From the NCBI GenBank assembly GCA_937900605.1, contig CALCDK010000024.1, positions 1 to 6,032 of the forward strand: a stretch of DNA of 6,032 nucleotides. The letters run 5' to 3'. How positions within the stretch are numbered: position 1 is the stretch's first letter; every line of letters begins with the position of its first letter. Position numbers and translations under genes: made by a program. Positions 1 to 6,032 of the stretch are shown here, piece by piece. This DNA is from an uncultured Olsenella sp. GTDB lineage: Bacteria > Actinomycetota > Coriobacteriia > Coriobacteriales > Atopobiaceae. The notes under the pieces were generated by a model, which worked only from the letters and a program-made list of their open reading frames with translations, had not been told where the DNA came from and ran no database searches.

Positions 1-1182
1 TGCGTCGGTGGCGCCGGTCGCGAGGTCGTCGGCGGTCTTCTGGAGCTGGGAGTCGAGGTCGCGCAGCTGGCCGAGGACGCCGTCCACGAGCTGGGCGAGG
101 CCCTGCACGGTCACGCGGACCTCGTGGACCTTGGTGTACTCCAGGCTGCCGAGCTCGAAGTGGTCCTCGAACGTCTTGGTGAGGGTGTCCTGGCCGTCGA
201 GGCGCGCCGAGAGGTCCTCGAGCATGGAGATCTGCGGGGCGAGGAGCTCGCGCGCGCCGCCCAGGGCGCCGCGCAGGGCGTCGACCTGGCCGCCGGCGGT
301 CTCGAAGGCCTGGTCGATGGCGCCACTCACGCCGTCGAGGCTCGCGCCGCCGCGGTCGATGGCGTCCGAGATGGACGTCGCGGCCCCGTCGAGCGCGTCG
401 CCGACGCCCTCCACGCCGTCGGCGGTCTCGCGCAGCATGCCGCCCGCGTCGAGCGCGTCGCCGAGGGTGGCGGACAGCGGGGCGCCGTCGTCGCCGAGCA
501 GCGCCTGCGTCGAGCCCACGAGCGCCGAGAAGGACCTGACGTCGTCGGCCGTGCGGCCCAGGGTGTCCTGGGCGCCCGCGATGGCCTCGTCGATGGCCTG
601 GCCCAGGCGCATCATCTGGTCGTCGTCGAGGTACTGGCCCAGCTCGTCGAGGACGCCGGCGCCCACGGTGGTGACCGACTCGGCGAAGCTCGCGTCGATG
701 TCCTTCTCGACGGCGGAGGAGGCCTTGTCGGTGACGATCGTGGCGATCGCGTTCTCCTTCTCGTTCTGGTAGATGCTCACCTTGGGGTGGACGGGCTCCG
801 GCGACAGGATGGTCATCATGTCGCGCGAGAAGGACGGCGAGATGACGATGGCGGCGTAGTAGCGCCCGGAGCGCACGCCCTCGACGGCCTCGTCCTCGGA
901 CGTGGTGACGTAGCCGATGGACTCGGACTGGCTCAGGTCGGACACGACGCGCTCGCCGAGGTTGAGCGAGACGGGCATGAGCTCCGACTCGTAGCCCTCG
1001 TCGGTGTTGGCCACGGCTACCTGCAGGTTCTTGGTGTTGCCATAGGGGTCCCAGCTGCCCGCGATGTTGAACCACGCGTAGAAGGACGGCACCACCACGA
1101 GGCCCACGATGACCACGAGGCTGATGACGTTTGCGAACGCGTGCCTGGCGTCACGCCTCACGAAGTCCCAGATCTTCCTCAT
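1..1182 (-). CDS. YhgE/Pip-family membrane protein, second of a tandem pair (partial, C-terminus beyond left edge)
   Basis: The reading frame is open from an ATG at 1182 to the window edge, giving 394 residues with no stop. Residues 1-14 are basic and cytoplasmic (MRKIWDFVRRDARH). A single membrane helix spans about 17-40 and ends in PSFYAWFNI. WDPYGNT follows at 44-50, then a small globular part with SGRYYAAIVI at 105-114 and NEKENAIATIVTDKA at 140-154. These match, in order, the N-terminal module of the neighbouring 934-aa protein and of the YhgE/Pip family (phage infection protein Pip, YueB/EsaA relatives). From about 170 to the edge the chain is Ala/Asp/Gly/Leu-rich, helical and without membrane spans, consistent with the extracellular stalk. 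The ABC-2-like C-terminal membrane domain is expected outside the window. The start is fixed by a GGGAGG ribosome binding site and by the ATGA overlap with the upstream gene. The likely role is envelope transport or a surface complex; the substrate is unknown. Confidence 0.88.
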   Translation of the reverse strand, partial: MRKIWDFVRRDARHAFANVISLVVIVGLVVVPSFYAWFNIAGSWDPYGNTKNLQVAVANTDEGYESELMPVSLNLGERVVSDLSQSESIGYVTTSEDEAVEGVRSGRYYAAIVISPSFSRDMMTILSPEPVHPKVSIYQNEKENAIATIVTDKASSAVEKDIDASFAESVTTVGAGVLDELGQYLDDDQMMRLGQAIDEAIAGAQDTLGRTADDVRSFSALVGSTQALLGDDGAPLSATLGDALDAGGMLRETADGVEGVGDALDGAATSISDAIDRGGASLDGVSGAIDQAFETAGGQVDALRGALGGARELLAPQISMLEDLSARLDGQDTLTKTFEDHFELGSLEYTKVHEVRVTVQGLAQLVDGVLGQLRDLDSQLQKTADDLATGATDA

Positions 1183-3983
1183 CGCGCGTCGCCTCCCTTC
1201 GTCGTCTGGCTGAGTCGCTCGGTCGCGTCCCCGGCGCCCCTCTCGCCGCCGTCGGCCGCGGGGCCGTCGCCGTGCTGGCCGTCGCGCGTGTCGCCGTGCT
1301 CGTCATCCTGCGCGCCGAAGCGTGCGAGCGGGGAGTCCTCGTCGAGGTGCATCTTCTCGATCGGGGCGAAGGCGCACAGCTCGCGGCGCAGCTCGTCGCC
1401 GAGCAGGCCGTAGAGCTCCTCCTTGCTCATGTCGCTCAGCGAGGTCTTGTCGATGACGCGGTCGTGGAGGTACTCGATCACGATGAGGAACGTGCAGATG
1501 AGCACGAGCGAGATGACCCAGCACACGAGCAGCGCGAACTTTGCGGGCAGCACGAACAGCAGCGCCAGCAGCACGAGCGGCACCACGAGCAGCGCCAGCA
1601 GGCCGCGCCTCACCAGCGTCGGGTACATGAGCTCGAACTTGGCCGCGCGGGCGACGAACACGTCGTGGTACTCCTCGGAGTCCATGAGCGCCTTGACGAT
1701 GGTGGCCAGCTTGAAGCGGGCGCCGTCCATGCCCACGCGCTCGGTGATGAGCAGGTCGGTCTCGCCCATCTTCTTGTCGAAGAGGGCGTTGATGTTGAGC
1801 AGGTGCCTCCTGGCCGCGACGCCCACGAGCAGCGCCGGGAGCAGGTAGACGAGAAGGACGAGCAGGTTCTGCGCGTAGTAGGAGCCGTAGAAGCCCGCGA
1901 TCGCCTCGCGCATGGCGTTGATGCCGTAGGTGAACGGCAGCCACGGGTTGAGCGCCTGGAAGAAGCCCGGCTGCATCTGGATGGGGTACAGGCCCGAGGC
2001 GCCCGGAATCTGCAGCACGACGAGAAGGACGCAGATGGCCTTGCCGATGTGCTTGAACGCGACGGACATCGCGTAGATGAAGAAGACGTAGACGAACGAC
2101 GCGACCATGCCCGCGAAGACGAAGGCCACGGGGTGGACGCACTGGATGCCCAGAGCGAGGTCGCCCACGCAGCAGATGACGGCCTGGAGCTGGCCGAGCA
2201 GGTTGAGCAGCAGCCAACGGCCGAAGAAGCCCTGCCACGGCTTGAAGCTGCCGACCTCGTCCTCGTCGACCTCGAGCTTGTAGATGGCGACGAGCACGAA
2301 GCCGCCGACCCACAGGGCGAGGTTGGTGTAGAAGGGCGTGACGCCGGAGCCGTAGTTGCGCACGGGGAAGATGGCCTCGGGGACCATCTCGACCGGGGAG
2401 CCCATGGCCGCGCCGGTCTGCTCGGGGCTCAGCGCGAGGACGTCGGAGATGCCCTCGAAGGTCTCGGCGCTCTGGATGGCGGCCACGTCGTCACCGAGGC
2501 CCGAGACGGCGCCGCCGGCGTCGCGCACGAGCGAGGAGGTCTGCGAGAGGGTGTCGGAGGCCTGCTGGAGGACGCCGTCGAGCTGAGCGAGGGTGTCGTC
2601 GGCCTGGTCGAGCATGGGGCCCACGGCGCCCACGGTGCCGGTGAGGCGCCCGCCGACGTCGGCGAAGGAGTCGAGCGCTCCCGACAGGGCGGGCAGGGAC
2701 TGGCTGGCGAGGTCGCCCTGCAGGCCGCCCAGCGCGCCCACGGTGCCCTGGACCGCGCCGTTGAGGGAGTCGGCGAGGCCGCGCACGTCATCGGCGGCGC
2801 CGCCCACCTGGTCGGCGAGGCCCTGCAGCTGGTCGAGGGCCGCGAGCTGGCGGTCGGACAGCTGGACGAGGACGTCGATCTGCTGGTCCAGGCTGTTGAC
2901 GACCTGGTCGCGCAGCTCGATGGTCTTCTCGTCGGTCAGGTGCAGCTGGAGGATGGTGGTGCGCGAGACGTCCAGGGAGGCGCGGACGCTCTGGACCGTG
3001 CCGTTGGCCGCGCGCACCTGGTTGATGGCCTCGTCGACGCGGGTGGTGGCCCAGCTCACGTCGCCGGCGATCTGGCCGATGTCGTAGCTGGCCTCGGAGG
3101 AGATGCCGGAGACGGCGTCGAGGCCCGTGCCGAGCGCGCGGGACAGGTCGGCGACCATGCCCTGCGCCTGGGTGCGGACGCCGGCGAGGCCGCCCATGGC
3201 GTCGCGCAGCGAGCCGGCGAGGCTGTCGCTGGCGCCGCCGAGGCGTCGCAGCGTGTCCTGGGCCTGCGCGATGGTGTCGCGGGCCTGGCCGAGGGTGCCC
3301 TGCGCGTCGTCGAGGCCGTCGGCGAGGTCGCCGAGACCGGAGCCCAGGTCGTGCAGGTCCGTGGCGAGGCACGCGGAGAGGTGGTCGACGTCCTGCGCGA
3401 CGCCGCCGACGACGCCCTGGAGCCTGTCGGTGACCGTCTGGCCCACGACCTTGACGAACTCGTTGGAGATCTGGGTCTCGAGGGTGTCGGCGCCGGTGTC
3501 GGTGACCTTGGGGGAGATGGCGTTGGCCTTCTCGTTGACGTAGTAGCCCACGTGGGCCTTCTCGGTGTCGCCGTCGAGGACGTCGGCGAGCGAGGCCGTG
3601 AAGTCCTCGGGGATGACGAAGGCCGCGTAGTAGCGGCCCGCGCTCACGCCGTCGAGGGCCTCGGCCTCGTCGTCGACGAACGTCCAGCCGAGCTGGTCGT
3701 TCTCCTCGAGTCGGTCGCGGACCATGTCGCCGGCGTTGGTGTAGCCGAGGTCGGCGACGTCGGCGCCCTCGTCCTCGACCACGACGGCGATGGGGACCGT
3801 GCTCGTGTTCTCGTACGGGTCCCAGTTGGCCAGGATGTTGAACCAGGCGTACAGGGACGGGATGATGCACACCCCGAGCGCCACGATGACGGCGACGGGG
3901 TTCCTGAGGACCCGTTTGAGGTCGCGTAGGAAGATCTGTGCTGCCTTGCGCAAGTTCGTGCCCTTCTCGCGTGTCTTGTCCAT
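1179..3983 (-). CDS. YhgE/Pip-family (ABC-2-like) membrane protein with extra C-terminal hairpin, complete
   Basis: This is a 934-residue membrane protein. Residues 1-28 are basic and cytoplasmic. The first helix covers about 29-50 (IPSLYAWFNI), followed by WDPYENT at 54-60 and AGRYYAAFVIPEDF at 115-128. Residues about 170-540 form a soluble Ala/Gly/Leu/Asp/Gln-rich helical stalk, predicted outside the cell. Hydrophobic spans follow at about 551-568, 589-612, 615-640, 643-663 and 703-723. QIPGASGLYPIQ (658-669) and LNPWLPFTYGINAMREAI (678-695) are typical of the YhgE/Pip C-terminal domain. A further hairpin (793-812, 815-838) and a hydrophilic tail (885-934) extend beyond the usual end. The inferred topology puts both ends in the cytoplasm. 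Known relatives include L. lactis Pip and B. subtilis YueB (phage receptors) and EsaA (type VII secretion). No ATPase or WXG100 gene is visible here, so function stays open. The start has a weak GGAG at 3988-3991, only 4 bases away. The gene overlaps the next by 4 bp and is divergent from tetR. Confidence 0.93.
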   Translation of the reverse strand: MDKTREKGTNLRKAAQIFLRDLKRVLRNPVAVIVALGVCIIPSLYAWFNILANWDPYENTSTVPIAVVVEDEGADVADLGYTNAGDMVRDRLEENDQLGWTFVDDEAEALDGVSAGRYYAAFVIPEDFTASLADVLDGDTEKAHVGYYVNEKANAISPKVTDTGADTLETQISNEFVKVVGQTVTDRLQGVVGGVAQDVDHLSACLATDLHDLGSGLGDLADGLDDAQGTLGQARDTIAQAQDTLRRLGGASDSLAGSLRDAMGGLAGVRTQAQGMVADLSRALGTGLDAVSGISSEASYDIGQIAGDVSWATTRVDEAINQVRAANGTVQSVRASLDVSRTTILQLHLTDEKTIELRDQVVNSLDQQIDVLVQLSDRQLAALDQLQGLADQVGGAADDVRGLADSLNGAVQGTVGALGGLQGDLASQSLPALSGALDSFADVGGRLTGTVGAVGPMLDQADDTLAQLDGVLQQASDTLSQTSSLVRDAGGAVSGLGDDVAAIQSAETFEGISDVLALSPEQTGAAMGSPVEMVPEAIFPVRNYGSGVTPFYTNLALWVGGFVLVAIYKLEVDEDEVGSFKPWQGFFGRWLLLNLLGQLQAVICCVGDLALGIQCVHPVAFVFAGMVASFVYVFFIYAMSVAFKHIGKAICVLLVVLQIPGASGLYPIQMQPGFFQALNPWLPFTYGINAMREAIAGFYGSYYAQNLLVLLVYLLPALLVGVAARRHLLNINALFDKKMGETDLLITERVGMDGARFKLATIVKALMDSEEYHDVFVARAAKFELMYPTLVRRGLLALLVVPLVLLALLFVLPAKFALLVCWVISLVLICTFLIVIEYLHDRVIDKTSLSDMSKEELYGLLGDELRRELCAFAPIEKMHLDEDSPLARFGAQDDEHGDTRDGQHGDGPAADGGERGAGDATERLSQTTKGGDAR
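1192..1197 (-). promoter_or_regulatory. Ribosome binding site of the second YhgE/Pip gene
   Basis: Read on the minus strand this is GGGAGG, nine bases before the ATG at 1182. It lies inside the last codons of the upstream gene, so ribosomes can initiate here on their own as well as by coupling through the ATGA overlap. It settles the choice of start for the downstream gene. Confidence 0.7.
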
Positions 3984-4019
3984 AACGCTCCAGATTGGAA
4001 CTCTAGCCCACGTACGATG

Positions 4020-4025
4020 CTTCTA
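4020..4025 (-). promoter_or_regulatory. Possible -10 element for the YhgE/Pip operon
   Basis: On the minus strand this reads TAGAAG, 36 bases before the ATG at 3983, which would give a leader of roughly 30 bases. With a 17-base spacer the -35 position falls at 4043-4048, which reads CAAAAA and is a poor match. The call therefore rests on position and the local A/T richness. A regulated promoter with a weak -35 overlapping an operator is one reading; another is that the true promoter is not recognisable by eye. Confidence 0.25.
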
Positions 4026-4042
4026 TTCGAGGGCGTCCAAAC

Positions 4043-4063
4043 TTTTTGAAAACTGCTCAAAAA
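4043..4063. promoter_or_regulatory. Perfect inverted repeat, candidate operator for the divergent TetR regulator
   Basis: TTTTTGA, a 7-base spacer (AAACTGC), then TCAAAAA: two exact 7-bp arms in a 21-bp site. It sits in the A/T-rich island between the regulator and the divergent membrane-protein operon, where TetR-family proteins commonly bind as dimers. With 17-base spacers to the two -10 candidates, the -35 positions are 4055-4060 (plus strand) and 4043-4048 (minus strand). Both fall inside this repeat, so one bound dimer could block both promoters. A transcription terminator is unlikely, because the arms are A/T-only apart from one pair and no gene ends here. Binding by this TetR is inferred. 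Confidence 0.5.
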
Positions 4064-4074
4064 ATGCTAGCAGA

Positions 4075-4083
4075 TGGTAGAAT
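4075..4083 (+). promoter_or_regulatory. Extended -10 promoter element of the TetR gene
   Basis: TGGTAGAAT is an extended -10: TG, one base, then TAGAAT, which matches five of six bases of TATAAT. Transcription would start near 4089-4091, giving a leader of about 23 bases that includes the GAGGGG ribosome binding site. The -35 position (GCTCAA at 4055-4060, 17-base spacer) is poor, as is usual for extended -10 promoters, and lies in the inverted repeat. An overlapping weaker alternative is TTGAAA at 4046-4051 with TGCTAGCAG at 4065-4073 (spacer 16). The ATG at 4074 lies inside this promoter, which argues against its use as the start codon. Confidence 0.5.
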
Positions 4084-4100
4084 CGTGGCCAGCAGACAGA

Positions 4101-4106
4101 GAGGGG
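4101..4106 (+). promoter_or_regulatory. Ribosome binding site deciding the TetR start
   Basis: GAGGGG lies six bases before the ATG at 4113. The longer in-frame ATG at 4074 has no such site and overlaps the promoter, so 4113 is chosen. Confidence 0.7.
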
Positions 4107-4112
4107 CAACAC

Positions 4113-4901
4113 ATGGCCAAGCGAGAGGGGCACGCCGCCGACGGGCCGCGTGCCGCAAGGCGCGTGCGCGGCGGCTCGCACGGCGCCCAGGCGGGGTCCG
4201 GCCGCGGCGCCTCGCGCACGCGCTCGGACGTCAGGACGCCCAAGAGCGCCGCGACGCGCGAGAGGATCATGGCCGCCGCCTGCGACCTCATGGTCGAGCG
4301 CGGCAGCACGGACTTCCAGATGAGCGAGATCTCGGCGCGCTGCGAGATGTCCAAGGGCTCGCTGTACTACTACTTCTCGGACAAGGCCGCCCTGGTGCGC
4401 GCCGTCTTCGACCGCTCCGTCGACAAGCTCGTCGCCAACGTCGAGAGCGTCGTCGCCAAGGCGCCCTCCGCCACCGAGTCGATCTCCCGCCTGGTCACGA
4501 GCCTCGCCGAGGCCGTCCAGCCCAGAGGCCCGCTCGCGCTGGCGATGACGCACTCGGGCAGCGAGGAGCGCGGCGGCATGATCCCGGACGTCGAGCCACA
4601 CGTGGCCCGCATCATCTCTATACTTACGGCACAGATCGAGCGCGCAAAGGGCGAGGGCATCGTCCGCGAGGAGTGTGAGAGCCGCCTTGCCGCGGTGGGA
4701 ATCACCGGCGCGTTCGTCATCTTCGAGTATGCCATGCCCGGCTTCGACGGCGACGACCTCGAGTCCGCCGTCCGCAAGGTCCTCGACATCGCCTTCTCCG
4801 GCGTCGGGACCGAGCGCGGCCGGACGATCTTCTCGCTCTCCCAGGACGCGCCGGCCGCCGGCGCGGGGCAGGGGAGCGACACGACCCGAAAGGACGGCTA
4901 G
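4113..4901 (+). CDS. TetR/AcrR-family transcriptional regulator with long basic N-terminal arm
   Basis: This 262-residue protein should act as a dimeric, ligand-responsive DNA-binding repressor. The TetR helix-turn-helix domain lies at about 46-92: an [18 protein letters not shown] helix, then [27 protein letters not shown], where [12 protein letters not shown] is the classic recognition helix and following turn. Residues 95-230 form the helical ligand-binding and dimerisation domain, with no subfamily I can name. Unusual features are the first 45 residues, rich in Arg, Gly and Ser and probably disordered, and a low-complexity tail after about 243. The total is longer than the common TetR size of about 190-220. 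The gene is divergent from the YhgE/Pip operon across 129 bp, the usual arrangement for a TetR repressor and its transporter target, and it ends two bases before metK. The ligand is unknown. Repression of the neighbours and of itself is inferred from context. Confidence 0.9.
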   Translation: MAKREGHAADGPRAARRVRGGSHGAQAGSGRGASRTRSDVRTPKSAATRERIMAAACDLMVERGSTDFQMSEISARCEMSKGSLYYYFSDKAALVRAVFDRSVDKLVANVESVVAKAPSATESISRLVTSLAEAVQPRGPLALAMTHSGSEERGGMIPDVEPHVARIISILTAQIERAKGEGIVREECESRLAAVGITGAFVIFEYAMPGFDGDDLESAVRKVLDIAFSGVGTERGRTIFSLSQDAPAAGAGQGSDTTRKDG

Positions 4902-4903
4902 AG

Positions 4904-6032
<1,129 letters not shown>

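Noticed and set aside
124..1413. A 429-codon plus-strand frame opposite the second YhgE/Pip gene
   Set aside because: Same antisense artefact of codon bias; it spans two genes and shows no recognisable domain.
2429..3300. Apparent short repeats in the DNA of the stalk region
   Set aside because: They reflect recurring Ala/Asp/Gly/Leu codons in a helical stalk; I see no exact tandem unit.
1131..3929. A 932-codon open frame on the plus strand, opposite the 934-aa membrane protein
   Set aside because: Its product is a monotonous run of Val, Glu, Asp, Gly, Ala, Arg and His without domains. It is the antisense reading of a G+C-rich gene whose codon bias suppresses stops. The minus-strand frame has clear family motifs.
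4043..4072. The inverted repeat as a transcription terminator
   Set aside because: The stem would be almost all A/T pairs, and both flanking genes start, rather than end, at this region.
4074..4112. A longer TetR start at the ATG at 4074
   Set aside because: The codon lies within the extended -10 element and lacks a ribosome binding site, while the ATG at 4113 has GAGGGG at good spacing.

Overview
The window is G+C-rich DNA (about two thirds G+C by eye, with strong G/C preference at third codon positions). It comes from a bacterial chromosome, most likely a high-G+C actinobacterium. The large YhgE/Pip-type membrane proteins together with this form of MetK would fit a Coriobacteriia (Olsenella/Atopobium-like) genome. 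That assignment rests on general impression and is not proven by any single marker.

Layout. The left two thirds (1-3983) is a minus-strand operon of two related YhgE/Pip-family membrane proteins. The promoter-proximal gene (3983 down to 1179, 934 aa) is complete. The second gene (1182 down to the left edge) is cut by the window after 394 codons. The two overlap by 4 bp (ATGA), so they are probably translationally coupled. Both begin with the same N-terminal module: a short cytoplasmic segment, one membrane helix ending in PS-Y/F-YAWFNI, then WDPY-NT and SGRYYA/AGRYYA motifs. A long extracellular helical stalk follows. The complete protein then returns to a multi-span ABC-2-like membrane domain and carries an extra helical hairpin and an acidic low-complexity tail.

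A 129-bp intergenic region (3984-4112) separates this operon from a divergent plus-strand TetR-family regulator (4113-4901). It holds an A/T-rich island with a perfect 7-bp inverted repeat, a good extended -10 promoter and the regulator's ribosome binding site. The inverted repeat lies where the -35 regions of both divergent promoters would fall, which makes it the best candidate for the TetR operator.

Two bases after the regulator stops, metK (S-adenosylmethionine synthetase) begins and runs off the right edge, about 376 codons in and close to its normal C-terminus. MetK keeps both family signatures and most catalytic residues, but appears to lack the conserved VACET segment that contains the monovalent-cation ligand.

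How the parts may work together (inference): the TetR protein probably senses a ligand and represses both itself and the paired YhgE/Pip membrane proteins. Those proteins may act in envelope export or as a surface complex. The tight tetR-metK spacing suggests shared transcription, which is unusual for a housekeeping enzyme, unless metK has its own promoter inside tetR. I see no RNA genes, insertion sequences, CRISPR arrays or clear terminators.
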